From Mucilaginibacter sp. MD40 (GTDB lineage Bacteria > Bacteroidota > Bacteroidia > Sphingobacteriales > Sphingobacteriaceae): a DNA stretch of 64,000 bases. The notes beneath the pieces were generated by a model. The model ran no database searches. It was not told the origin of the DNA and saw only the letters and a list, made by a program, of their open reading frames with translations. The stretch lies in assembly GCF_002288635.1 (NCBI RefSeq), contig NZ_NRSW01000001.1, positions 243,086 through 307,085 of the forward strand, given 5' to 3'. This document shows, piece after piece, positions 25,409 to 35,000 of this stretch. How positions within the stretch are numbered: the stretch's first letter is position 1; the number at the start of each line of letters is the position of its first letter. The position numbers and the translations under genes are program-made.

Positions 25409-27436
25409 ATGGATTTTAAAATAACTTCTCAATACGTACCAACCGGCGACCAGCCCAATGCCATAAAACAACTGGTAGAGGGCGTAAACAGCGGCGAACC
25501 CTTCCAAACGCTCCTCGGAGTAACCGGCTCGGGTAAAACGTTCACTATTGCCAATGTTATTGAGCAAACGCAGAAGCCTACGCTCATACTCAGCCATAAT
25601 AAAACCCTCGCCGCGCAGCTGTATGGCGAGTTCAAACAGTTCTTCCCTGATAACGCGGTTAATTACTTCGTGTCCTATTACGATTATTACCAGCCGGAAG
25701 CGTTTATACCTTCATCCAATACTTACATTGAAAAAGACCTGCAAATAAACGAGGAAATTGAGAAACTACGCCTGCGCACCACCTCGGCGCTTATGAGCGG
25801 CCGGCGCGATGTGATTGTGGTTTCATCCATATCATGTATATATGGTATGGGTAACCCGGAAGACTTTGCGGCTTCAGTATTTAAATTCGCGGTAGGCACA
25901 CGCATTAGTCGCAACGCCTTTCTGCACCGCTTGGTGGAGATACTTTATGCCCGTACTACCGCCGATTTTAAACGGGGCACCTTCCGCGTAAAGGGCGATA
26001 CGGTAGATATATTTCCGCCTTATCTGGACTACGCTTACCGCATATCTTTCTTTGGCGACGATATTGAGGAACTCAGTTCATTTGACATTTCTACCGGCAA
26101 AACGATTGAAAAAACCACGCACATGGTGGTATACCCTGCCAACCTGTACGTGGCGCCGAGAGAACGTTTCCAGCAATCTATTTGGGCTATACAGGAAGAA
26201 CTGGAAGCACGTAAAAAGCAGTTTATTGACGATCAGCGCTTCCTGGAAGCTAAACGTTTGGAAGAAAGGGTAAACTACGACCTGGAAATGATACGTGAGC
26301 TGGGGTATTGCAGTGGTATTGAGAACTATTCGCGCTTTTTTGATGGTCGCCAGCCCGGTATGCGCCCCTTCTGCTTACTGGATTATTTCCCTGATGATTA
26401 CCTGATGGTGATTGACGAGAGCCATGTTACCGTACCCCAAATACGTGCCATGTATGGCGGCGACAGATCAAGGAAAATATCGCTGGTAGATTATGGCTTC
26501 CGTTTGCCGGCGGCAATGGATAACCGCCCGCTTAACTTCCAGGAGTTTGAGCGCCTGGCGCCACAAACTATTTATGTAAGCGCCACACCTGCCGATTTCG
26601 AGCTGGAAAAATCGGGAGGTGTGGTAGTAGAGCAGGTGATACGCCCTACCGGTTTGCTTGACCCGCTGATTGACGTGCGCCCGGTTATTAATCAGGTTGA
26701 TGACCTGCTGGACGAGGTAGATAAAACCATTAAAGCGGGTGACCGCGTACTGGTAACTACCCTCACCAAACGCATGGCCGAAGAACTGGCCAAGTATATG
26801 GACAGGCTGGGCATTAAATGCCGATACATACACTCAGAAGTTAAAACCCTGCAAAGGGTGGAAATACTCCGTGGCCTGCGCCTGGGAGAGTTTGACGTAC
26901 TGATAGGTATTAACTTGCTGCGCGAGGGATTAGACCTGCCCGAAGTATCATTGGTAGCTATATTGGATGCCGACAAAGAAGGTTTCCTGCGTTCTGAACG
27001 CTCGCTGATACAAACTATAGGCCGTGCCGCCCGTAATGACCGCGGCCGGGTGATCATGTACGCGGACACGATCACTGAATCTATGCAGATAACCATGGAG
27101 GAAACGGCACGCCGACGCGAAAAACAGATCAAGTACAACGAGGAACATGGTATTGTGCCAAAAACCGTTGGTAAAACCAAATCTGAAATTATGGAGCAAA
27201 CCTCTGTGGTCGACTTTAAGGGCGGCGTACAGCAGGCTTATGTAGAAACTGAAGTAGCTACGCTTGCTGCCGACCCTATTGTACAGTACATGACCAAGGC
27301 TGATCTTAAAAAATCTATCGAAAATACCCGCAAGGATATGGTGGCTGCCGCCAAGAATATGGACTTTCTGTTGGCGGCCAAGCTGCGCGATGAGATGTTC
27401 GCCCTTGAAAAGATGATGGAAGAAAAATTTAGCTAA
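25409..27436 (+). CDS. uvrB: Excinuclease ABC subunit B
   Basis: This is the damage-verifying helicase of nucleotide excision repair. The 675 residues have Walker A GVTGSGKTFTIANV (about 38-51), the beta-hairpin YYDYYQPEAFIP that inserts at lesions, the DESH box, the helicase segments VSATPADFE and GINLLREGLDLPEVSLVAILDADKEGFLRS, the QTIGRAARN motif, and a C-terminal UVR domain (about 635-670) that contacts UvrC. It is full length and stands as a single gene with a strong bidirectional terminator after it. Confidence 0.99.
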   Translation: MDFKITSQYVPTGDQPNAIKQLVEGVNSGEPFQTLLGVTGSGKTFTIANVIEQTQKPTLILSHNKTLAAQLYGEFKQFFPDNAVNYFVSYYDYYQPEAFIPSSNTYIEKDLQINEEIEKLRLRTTSALMSGRRDVIVVSSISCIYGMGNPEDFAASVFKFAVGTRISRNAFLHRLVEILYARTTADFKRGTFRVKGDTVDIFPPYLDYAYRISFFGDDIEELSSFDISTGKTIEKTTHMVVYPANLYVAPRERFQQSIWAIQEELEARKKQFIDDQRFLEAKRLEERVNYDLEMIRELGYCSGIENYSRFFDGRQPGMRPFCLLDYFPDDYLMVIDESHVTVPQIRAMYGGDRSRKISLVDYGFRLPAAMDNRPLNFQEFERLAPQTIYVSATPADFELEKSGGVVVEQVIRPTGLLDPLIDVRPVINQVDDLLDEVDKTIKAGDRVLVTTLTKRMAEELAKYMDRLGIKCRYIHSEVKTLQRVEILRGLRLGEFDVLIGINLLREGLDLPEVSLVAILDADKEGFLRSERSLIQTIGRAARNDRGRVIMYADTITESMQITMEETARRREKQIKYNEEHGIVPKTVGKTKSEIMEQTSVVDFKGGVQQAYVETEVATLAADPIVQYMTKADLKKSIENTRKDMVAAAKNMDFLLAAKLRDEMFALEKMMEEKFS

Positions 27437-27453
27437 CAGGCTGACATTATATT

Positions 27454-27490
27454 AAAACGGCCCCACATAAAATATGCGGGGCCGTTTTAC
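27454..27490. terminator. Bidirectional terminator between uvrB and ilvE
   Basis: The 11-bp arms AAAACGGCCCC (27454-27464) and GGGGCCGTTTT (27478-27488) lie between two convergent genes, with A/T runs on both sides. Confidence 0.85.
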
Positions 27491-27513
27491 ATTTTTCCAT
27501 TTAAGAAGGTTAA

Positions 27514-28578
27514 TTAAACCATGTAATTCCAGCCATGAGTATCTTCGGCGCGGCCATATTTAATGGCATCAAGCGTAGTAAATACTTTATTAGAGAATTC
27601 GCGTGTGGCAGGATCGCTCAGGAAAAATTCTTCGCCATCCACCACAAATGAGGCTACCGGAGCTATAGTTGCGGCTGTGCCAGCGCCAAAAGCATCGGTT
27701 AGTTTACCGTTACGTGCGCCTTCGGCCAGTTCTGCAACAGATACCTTGCGTTCCTCTACGGTTATTCCCCAGTCTTTCGCCAGCGTAATAACGGTATCGC
27801 GAGTAACGCCATCTAATATAGTATCTTTCGCTTCGGCGGTAATAAGTTTACCATCAAGCAGAAACATAGCGTTGGCTGCGCCCATTTCCTCTACATATTT
27901 ATGTTCTTTAGCATCGGTCCATATCAATTGGTCAAAACCTTCCTGCGCGGCTTTGCGGCCCGGCAGCATAGATGCGCCATAGTTACCCGCAGCTTTCGCG
28001 TAACCCATACCACCTTCGGCAGCGCGGGTATAATAAGTTTCAATTTTAACACGCAGCGGTTTTGAAAAATATGGACCAACAGGGCCAATCAAAACAATGA
28101 ATTTATACGTAGCCGAAGGGGTAACACCCAGATAAGGGTCAGCCGCAAACATGAACGGACGTATATACATCGCATGGTTCTCTTTAGCAGGGATCCAATC
28201 TCGGTCAAGGTCAACCATTGCAGCAATACTTTGTACAAACACATCTTCGGGCAAAGTAGGCATGCACAGACGCTCGGCAGATTTGTTAAAGCGGGCGGCG
28301 TTTTTCTCAGGGCGGAAGATGGAAACCTTGCCGTCATCATGCTTATAGGCTTTAATCCCTTCAAAAAATGCCTGCCCATAGTGCAGCGCCGAAATTGCAG
28401 GGCTAAGAGAGATAGGGCCATAAGGCAAAATCTCAAAATTCTTCCACTCTCCATCAGCATAGTCGGCCACCAGCATGTGGTCAGAAAACACTTTACCAAA
28501 TGGCAGGTTATTAAAATCTGTTTCTGCCAGGCGCGAATGCGCGGTCTTTGTTATTTTGATATCCAATGTATCAGTCAT
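27514..28578 (-). CDS. ilvE: Branched-chain amino acid aminotransferase
   Basis: This class IV PLP enzyme interconverts Val, Leu and Ile with their 2-oxo acids. In 354 residues it shows SPAISALHYGQAFFEGIKAY, FRPEKNAARFNKSAERLCMP and GYAKAAGNYGAS holding the PLP Lys195, followed by YVEEMGAANAMFLL and GAGTAATIAPV. The length and motifs are those of the long, eukaryote-like BCAT group. It is single and convergent with uvrB. Confidence 0.96.
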   Translation of the reverse strand: MTDTLDIKITKTAHSRLAETDFNNLPFGKVFSDHMLVADYADGEWKNFEILPYGPISLSPAISALHYGQAFFEGIKAYKHDDGKVSIFRPEKNAARFNKSAERLCMPTLPEDVFVQSIAAMVDLDRDWIPAKENHAMYIRPFMFAADPYLGVTPSATYKFIVLIGPVGPYFSKPLRVKIETYYTRAAEGGMGYAKAAGNYGASMLPGRKAAQEGFDQLIWTDAKEHKYVEEMGAANAMFLLDGKLITAEAKDTILDGVTRDTVITLAKDWGITVEERKVSVAELAEGARNGKLTDAFGAGTAATIAPVASFVVDGEEFFLSDPATREFSNKVFTTLDAIKYGRAEDTHGWNYMV

Positions 28579-28706
28579 GGCTGTAAGTATTGATCAGAAA
28601 GTGCCAAGATAGGGAATTTTAAATAAATGTTGCGGAAACAGCAGCCAAAGGCGCATTAAGCTTACGTCTAACATCTACGCAAAGCTCGGTTTCCCGTTAA
28701 AATATT

Positions 28707-28714
28707 TATCTTTG
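28707..28714 (+). promoter_or_regulatory. Promoter -7 box of yicC
   Basis: TATCTTTG ends 3 nt before the ATG at 28718. Its last three bases form the in-frame TTG at 28712 that would otherwise look like a start codon. Confidence 0.55.
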
Positions 28715-28717
28715 CAT

Positions 28718-29593
28718 ATGATAAAGTCCATGACAGGGTATGGCATTGCCACTTTTGATGCCGGCAATGTAAAATATACCGTCGAGCTTAAATCTCTCAA
28801 CAGCAAATTTCTCGAACTATCACTGCGCCTGCCCAAAATGTTTTCCGAAAAGGAGTTCCAGTTGCGCAACGAATGCAGCAAGCAGATTGAACGCGGAAAA
28901 GTTAACCTCAGCATTACTGCAGAGCAAACCGGAGCCAACGTTAAAGCTGCCGGGATTGACCGAGACCTGCTTATGCACTATTATAATCAGCTAAAAAGCG
29001 TAAGCGAGGATGTTGGAGAACAATCAGCCAATTTATTCCAATTGGCGCTGGGTTTGCCCGAGGTGGTGAAATACGACGAGGAAACCGTTAACGAGGATGA
29101 GTGGAAACAGGTGGAGAAGACCTTTCAGCAAGCTTTGGCCGCCTTTCAGAAATTCAGAAGCGACGAGGGTAACGTGCTGGAAAACGATATTAAACAACGT
29201 ATCGCGATCATCCTGAATAACCTTGCCGCTGTTGAACTGGCCGAGCCTAAACGCGTACCGGTTATCCGCGAGCGCCTGAACCAGTTTTTGAGTGAAGCCG
29301 TTGGCGTTGATAATGTAGATAAGAACCGCTTTGAGCAGGAGTTGATCTACTACATAGATAAGCTGGATATCACCGAAGAAAAGATAAGGCTGAAAAGCCA
29401 TTGCGAATATTTCCTGGAAACCCTTAAAGCCGCCGATGCCAATGGTAAAAAACTGGGCTTTATTTCGCAGGAAATAGGCCGCGAGATCAATACCCTTGGC
29501 TCAAAAGCAAACGATGCCGATATCCAGAAACTGGTGGTAGGCATGAAAGAAGAGCTGGAAAAGATTAAAGAACAATTATTGAATGTTTTATAA
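28718..29593 (+). CDS. yicC: YicC-like RNA endoribonuclease family protein
   Basis: The 291 residues begin with IKSMTGYGIATFD, the hallmark of the YicC family, and end with GREINTLGSKANDADIQKLVVGMKEELEKIKEQLLNV, the conserved DUF1732 tail. YicC proteins form hexamers, and E. coli YicC is reported to cleave or help degrade small RNA. I chose the ATG at 28718; the in-frame TTG two codons earlier lies within the promoter box. The guanylate kinase gene follows after a 93-bp gap, the common YicC-Gmk order. Confidence 0.93.
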   Translation: MIKSMTGYGIATFDAGNVKYTVELKSLNSKFLELSLRLPKMFSEKEFQLRNECSKQIERGKVNLSITAEQTGANVKAAGIDRDLLMHYYNQLKSVSEDVGEQSANLFQLALGLPEVVKYDEETVNEDEWKQVEKTFQQALAAFQKFRSDEGNVLENDIKQRIAIILNNLAAVELAEPKRVPVIRERLNQFLSEAVGVDNVDKNRFEQELIYYIDKLDITEEKIRLKSHCEYFLETLKAADANGKKLGFISQEIGREINTLGSKANDADIQKLVVGMKEELEKIKEQLLNVL

Positions 29594-29599
29594 GCAGTT

Positions 29600-29680
29600 T
29601 TAAGGTTAAATGTTGTAAGGTTGAAATGTTAAACTTAGTAAGCTTGCAACATTTCAACATTGTAACCTTTCAACTTTCCA
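29600..29680. repeat. AT-rich inverted repeat between yicC and gmk
   Basis: GTTGTAAGGTTGAAATGTT (left) faces AACATTTCAACATTGTAAC (right) as an imperfect inverted repeat, and CTTTCAAC/TTTCCAAC variants continue to the gmk start. It could fold in the yicC-gmk transcript and may be a dispersed lineage repeat. Confidence 0.7.
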
Positions 29681-29686
29681 ACAATA

Positions 29687-30265
29687 ATGAAAGAAGGAAA
29701 ACTCGTTATATTTTCGGCCCCTTCGGGCGCAGGTAAAACAACCATTGTGCACCGCCTGCTGCGCAAAATGCCCGAACTGGAGTTTTCTATTTCGGCTACA
29801 ACCCGCCAACCGCGCGGAGATGAGCAGCACGGAAAAGACTACTATTTTATTAGCAAAGAGGAGTTTTTACACCGTATTGCCAAAAAACAATTTGTTGAGT
29901 TTGAAGAGGTTTATACCGGTACCTTTTACGGCACGCTTCGTACCGAAATAGAGCGTATATGGCAAACCGGCAAAACCGTAATATTTGATATTGATGTAGA
30001 AGGTGGCATGCACCTGAAACGTAAATACCAGCATCAGGCCCTGGCTATATTTGTGCAGCCGCCATCATTAGAGGTGTTGATTGAACGCCTTACCGGTCGT
30101 GGTACTGATAGTACCGAAAAACTGCAGGAGCGCTTTGCCAAAGCCGAAAAGGAGCTGAATTACGCACCTCAGTTTGATATTATCCTTAAAAATTACGATC
30201 TTGAAACTGCTTGTAAAGAAGCGGAAGATCTGGTAAAAAATTTTATTAGCCTCCCGGCCCCCTAA
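29687..30265 (+). CDS. gmk: Guanylate kinase
   Basis: This 192-residue nucleoside monophosphate kinase makes GDP from GMP. The P-loop is SAPSGAGKTTIV (residues 9-20). GMP-binding elements are ISATTRQPRGDEQHGKDYYF and FVEFEEVYTGTFYGTL, and the switch region contains DIDVEGGMHLKRKY and RLTGRGTDS. It is complete, downstream of yicC, and nadD follows after an 82-bp gap. Confidence 0.98.
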   Translation: MKEGKLVIFSAPSGAGKTTIVHRLLRKMPELEFSISATTRQPRGDEQHGKDYYFISKEEFLHRIAKKQFVEFEEVYTGTFYGTLRTEIERIWQTGKTVIFDIDVEGGMHLKRKYQHQALAIFVQPPSLEVLIERLTGRGTDSTEKLQERFAKAEKELNYAPQFDIILKNYDLETACKEAEDLVKNFISLPAP

Positions 30266-30344
30266 AGGGGGAGTGTTTTCAATTCTCATTGAATTACCGG
30301 GGTAACATTTACATTTTATTCCCCCTTTATGGGGGTTAGGGGGC
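30256..30344. repeat. GGGGGC/CCCCCT inverted repeat between gmk and nadD
   Basis: Left unit GGCCCCCTAAAGGGGGAGT (30256-30274) and right unit TTCCCCCTTTATGGGGG followed by TTAGGGGGC (30319-30344) are inverted copies, each also self-complementary at its core. The left unit overlaps the 3' end of gmk and the right one ends 3 nt before the nadD ATG at 30348, so it can affect nadD translation initiation. Confidence 0.75.
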
Positions 30345-30347
30345 ACT

Positions 30348-30920
30348 ATGAAGATCGGTTTACTATTCGGTTCATTTAATCCTATCCACATCGGGCATTT
30401 AATTATAGCTAACTACATGGCCAACCATACCGCTTTGGATAAGGTTTGGCTGGTGGTATCGCCGCAAAACCCGTTAAAAAAATATGGCGACCTTATTAAC
30501 ACTTATGACCGACTGGAAATGGCCAAACTGGCCACCGAAAATGCCACCAACATCTCCGTTAGCGATGTGGAACTAAAGCTGCCTCAACCCTCTTATACCA
30601 TTGATACCCTCACGCATTTAAGAGAAAAATACCCCGAGCACGAATTTGCCCTTATTATGGGTTCTGATAATTTGGTGACCCTGCACAAGTGGAAAAACTA
30701 CAAACTGATCCTCAGAGATTATGAAATATTTGTTTATCCACGCCCTGGTTATGAAAATGCCGAATTTGCTTCGCACCCATCCGTAACCATCACCATGACA
30801 CCGCTCATGGAACTTTCGGCCACGTTTATACGCCAATCCATCAAAGAGAAAAAAAACGTGCAATATTTCGTGCCTGACCCTGTACTTAAATTTATTGACA
30901 GCAAAAGCCTTTACAGGTAA
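30348..30920 (+). CDS. nadD: Nicotinate-nucleotide adenylyltransferase
   Basis: This NAD-synthesis enzyme joins nicotinate mononucleotide to AMP. The 190 residues start with the nucleotidyl-transferase motif GSFNPIHIGHLIIANYM. VSPQNPLKKYGDLI, FALIMGSDNLVTLHKWKNY and the C-terminal (L)SATFIRQSI motif all match NadD. It is probably co-transcribed with gmk across the repeat. The start is unusual in having almost no free leader outside the repeat. Confidence 0.96.
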   Translation: MKIGLLFGSFNPIHIGHLIIANYMANHTALDKVWLVVSPQNPLKKYGDLINTYDRLEMAKLATENATNISVSDVELKLPQPSYTIDTLTHLREKYPEHEFALIMGSDNLVTLHKWKNYKLILRDYEIFVYPRPGYENAEFASHPSVTITMTPLMELSATFIRQSIKEKKNVQYFVPDPVLKFIDSKSLYR

Positions 30921-30970
30921 CTACCTATTTGCAGTGAGTACTGAATACGATAATGACTAAATATGTTTAT

Positions 30971-31015
30971 CAATGAAAAAAGCGCCTTATATTATATAAG
31001 GCGCTTTTTTCATTG
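30971..31015. terminator. Bidirectional terminator between nadD and lspA
   Basis: Perfect 21-bp arms around a 3-nt loop (TTA) have the core AGCGCCTTATA / TATAAGGCGCT and A/T runs on both sides, so the hairpin ends both convergent transcripts. Confidence 0.9.
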
Positions 31016-31029
31016 AATGTTATTGAAAG

Positions 31030-31641
31030 CTATTCTTCAACCATCTCGCTATTCGGATAGCTGGCTTCCGGAGTTTCGTGTTTAAAATACCGTTTCTGGT
31101 TGATCAGGATCATGATCACGCCGATAGAGATAGCGGCATCGGCCAGGTTAAATACCGGGCGGAAAAAGATAAACTCCTCACCCTTCCAAATAGGGAACCA
31201 GTTAGGAAAATGCCCGGTAATCAGCGGGAAATAGAACATATCTACCACACGGCCGTGAAACCAGCCCGCATAATGATAAATTACACCGTAAAAGGTAGAA
31301 TCAATGATGTTACCTACCGCACCAGCCAGTATAAGCGCTACCATCATAATTAAGCCCCTATGATATTTATGCTTAATAAGATGTACCAACGCGAAACCAA
31401 TACCTATTACCGCTACAATACGGAAAATAGTAAGGGCCAGTTTGCCAAAATCGCCACCCAGTTCCATACCAAAGGCCATCCCGTTATTTTCAATATAGTG
31501 GAGCATGCCCCGGTTGCCCAGCAGGTGTATCTCACCCGGCTCACCCGGTATCATATGGGTTTTTACCCATATCTTAATGATCTGGTCTAAGAGGATAATA
31601 AATGCAGCGGTTAGAAAAGGTTTTGTATAAGCAGCCTTCAT
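31030..31641 (-). CDS. lspA: Signal peptidase II (lipoprotein signal peptidase)
   Basis: This four-helix inner-membrane aspartyl protease cleaves lipoprotein signal peptides after lipid attachment. The catalytic segments are ILAGAVGNIIDS and FNLADAAISIGV, with the conserved N of FNLAD; the first helix starts with ILLDQIIKIWVK. The 203 residues exceed the roughly 160 usual in Proteobacteria, mainly by loop and tail (HETPEASYPNSEMVEE), as is usual in Bacteroidota. It is the last gene of the ileS operon, its start following the preceding stop with no gap. Confidence 0.95.
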   Translation of the reverse strand: MKAAYTKPFLTAAFIILLDQIIKIWVKTHMIPGEPGEIHLLGNRGMLHYIENNGMAFGMELGGDFGKLALTIFRIVAVIGIGFALVHLIKHKYHRGLIMMVALILAGAVGNIIDSTFYGVIYHYAGWFHGRVVDMFYFPLITGHFPNWFPIWKGEEFIFFRPVFNLADAAISIGVIMILINQKRYFKHETPEASYPNSEMVEE

Positions 31642-32019
31642 CTATTGCTTTAATTTAGCTTCCATGGTTAGGGTAGTGTGCGGCACGGCACGCAGGCGTT
31701 CCTTAGGTATCAGTTTACCGGTTTCGCGGCAAATACCGTACGTTTTGTTCTCTATACGCACCAGGGCAGCTTCTAATTGCTCAATAAACTTCTTTTGGCG
31801 GGCAGCCAGCTGGTTGATCTGCTCCTTCTCAAGGGTAGCCGAACCATCCTCGAGCGTTTTGTAAGTACCGGCGGTATCATCAGTACCATTGGCATTAGGC
31901 GAGCTTAATGATGAGGCCAATGCAGCCAGCTCTTCTTTTGAACTGCGCAATTTTTCCTGAATCAATTCTTTGAATTCTTTCAGCTCGGCATCAGAATACC
32001 TTGTTTTTTCGTTTTCCAT
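31642..32019 (-). CDS. TraR/DksA-family protein lacking the zinc-finger cysteines
   Basis: This 125-residue protein has a long N-terminal coiled coil and the DksA-like C-terminal segment AALVRIENKTYGICRETGKLIPKERLRAVPHTT. Of the four zinc ligands in classical DksA (C-X2-C and C-X2-C), only the first Cys remains. Family members act on RNA polymerase, so this is probably a transcription regulator. Its stop codon abuts lspA and its ATG abuts the ileS stop, with no intergenic bases. Confidence 0.85.
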   Translation of the reverse strand: MENEKTRYSDAELKEFKELIQEKLRSSKEELAALASSLSSPNANGTDDTAGTYKTLEDGSATLEKEQINQLAARQKKFIEQLEAALVRIENKTYGICRETGKLIPKERLRAVPHTTLTMEAKLKQ

Positions 32020-35000
32020 TTAATTCTTTGTTATAGCAATCAATATCTCAAATTCATCAATAACCGCTTTATCAGCATCAGCCAGCGCATCAGCAGGTGT
32101 TATGCTATCTGCCAGTACTTCCGCGCTAATGTAAGCGTTGTTATTTTCTATAGCTTTCCATATTTCGGCATTGGCATTAACCTGTACCGCTATACGGTCG
32201 GTTACCTCAAAACCTTTGCTTTTACGCAGGTTTTGTACACGATTTACAAACTCACGGGCGTAACCTTCTTCTTTCAGTTCTTCGGTAATGGTAACATCCA
32301 GCGCTACGGTAAGCTTACCCAAGTTGGCTACCTGCCATCCCGGAACGTCCTCGGCGATAATTTCTACGTCAGATGGTAGTATAGCGTATTTATTATCAAG
32401 TACCGAAATACTACCGTTTGTTTCCAACTCGGTGATCTGGTCTTGTGTAAAGGCAGTTATAACAGCCGCCACATCCTTCATATCCTTGCCCACTTTAGCG
32501 CCAAGAGCTTTAAAGTTTGGCTTTATCTTTTTCTTGATGAAACCTGCAGTATCGGTGATGTACTCAATATCCTTGATATTGGTTTCAGACAGGATAAGCT
32601 CTTTAACCTTTTCAACCTGTAATTTAAAGTTTTTATCAAGAATAGGCAACAATATCTTGCTTAAAGGACGGCGAACCGGCACCTCTATTTTCTTACGCAG
32701 CGATAATACCAGTGATGAAATATCCTGCGCCAGTTGCATACGCTCTTCCAGGGCTTTATCAACCAGGTCAGCGTGATACTCCGGGAAGTAAGCCAGGTGT
32801 ACCGATTCAAATTCCTCTTTACCGGTTACGCTGTTCAGGTCGGTGTATAAACGCTCAGCAAAGAACGGCGCAATAGGCGACATTAACTTACTGATGGTAA
32901 TTAAGCAGGTATAAAGCGTTTGGTAGGCAGATAGTTTATCATCAGAGTTATCTGATTTCCAGAAACGGCGACGACCTAAACGTACGTACCAGTTACTCAG
33001 GTGCGCGTCAACAAACTCTTGTATAGCGCGGGCGGCCTTGGTAGGCTCAAAGTCGGCATAGTAGCCATCAACCTCCGCGCTCAAAGTATTTAATAACGAT
33101 AATATCCAACGGTCAAGCTCGGGACGGCTTTCTATCGCTATCTCTGCTTCCTCATACTTAAATTTATCGATGTTTGCGTAAAGCGTAAAGAACGAGTAGG
33201 TATTGTACAACGTACCAAAGAACTTACGACGCACCTCGTCCAAACCTTCGGTATTAAACTTCAGGTTATCCCATGGCGATGCATTGCTGATCATGTACCA
33301 ACGCGCGGCATCGGCACCAACCTGTTCAATGGTCGCGAACGGATCAACACCATTGCCTAAACGTTTAGACATTTTGTTACCGTTTTTATCCAACACCAAA
33401 CCGTTCGAGATAACGTTCTTGAACGCGATACCACGGTTGCCAACCTTCTCATTAACGGCTTTTACTTCATCACTTGCTTCGCTTAGCATTACGGCTATGG
33501 CGTGCAGGGTAAAGAACCATCCGCGGGTTTGGTCAACGCCTTCCGCAATGAAATCAGCCGGGTAGGCTGCTTCAAATTCTTCTTTATTCTCGAAAGGGAA
33601 ATGCCATTGCGCATATGGCATGGCACCGCTATCAAACCAAACGTCAATAAGGTCTGTCTCGCGGATCATTTTGTTGCCGGTTGATGATACCAGTATAACA
33701 TCATCAACATAAGGGCGGTGCATATCTTCCAGCTTAAAACCAGCCGGCATAAAGCCTGCTGCAATAGCTTTCTCTATCTCGGCATTCAGCTCGGCTATAG
33801 AACCGATACATTTCTCTTCGCTGCCGTTTTCCTCGCGCCAGATAGGCAGCGGGGTACCCCAGTAGCGTGAGCGCGAAAGGTTCCAGTCGACCAGGTTTTC
33901 CAGCCAGTTGCCAAAACGGCCGGTACCGGTGCTTTCAGGTTTCCAGTTGATGGTTTTGTTCAGCTCCACCATCTTATCCTTAACGGCAGTGGTACGGATG
34001 AACCAGCTATCCAGCGGATAGTAAAGTATAGGCTCATCAGAACGCCAGGAGTGCGGGTAGCTGTGTTCGTATTTTTGTACGTTAAATGCCTTGTTCTCTT
34101 CTTTCAATTTGATAGAGATCAGCACGTCGGTCGGTTTAAAATCCGCCTCGGCGCGCTCGGCATCCGTATAGTACTCTTCTTTTACGTAACGGCCTGCAAA
34201 GTCAGACACTTCGGCAACAAAGCGGCCTTGTTTATCAACAAGCGGCACATCCTTACCGTTCTCGTCCTTCACCATTACCGATGGTACGTTGTTCTCTTTA
34301 CATGCCCTAAAGTCATCCGCACCAAAAACAGACGCGGTATGTACGATACCGGTACCATCGCCGGTGGTAACAAAGTCAGCAGGGATAACGCGGAAAGCGT
34401 TTTTCTCCAGGTCTTCATTAGTTACATAAGGCATTAATTGATAGTAATGAAGACCTACGAGGTCGCTGCCTTTACATTCGCCGGCTACCTGCCACGGGAT
34501 AATTTTGTCGCCGCCTTTGTAATCATCAAAAGAAGCGTTTTCGCCATCGGCTTTAAAGTATTTGCCAACCAGCTCTTTAGCCAATACCACACAAACTGGT
34601 TTGTAAGTGTATGGGTTAAAGGTGTTGATCTTTACGTAAGTGATATCCTCACCAACAGCCAGAGCACAGTTTGATGGCAATGTCCATGGAGTGGTCGTCC
34701 AGGCCAGGATAAACACATCAGTATTTACACCATCGAACAGGAACTCCGAGTCGCTATCGCGCTTTACTTTAAACTGCGCAGTGATAGTGGTATCCTTCAC
34801 CATTTTGTAGGTGCCCGGTTGGTTCAGCTCGTGTGAGCTTAAGCCCGTGCCCGATTTTGGCGAGTACGGCTGTACCGTATAGCCTTTGTACAAAAGGTCT
34901 TTTTTGTAAAGCTCCTTCAGTATCCACCAAAGGGTTTCAATGTACTCATTCTCGTAGGTAACGTACGGGTTCTCCAAATCAACCCAGTAGCCCATCTTCT

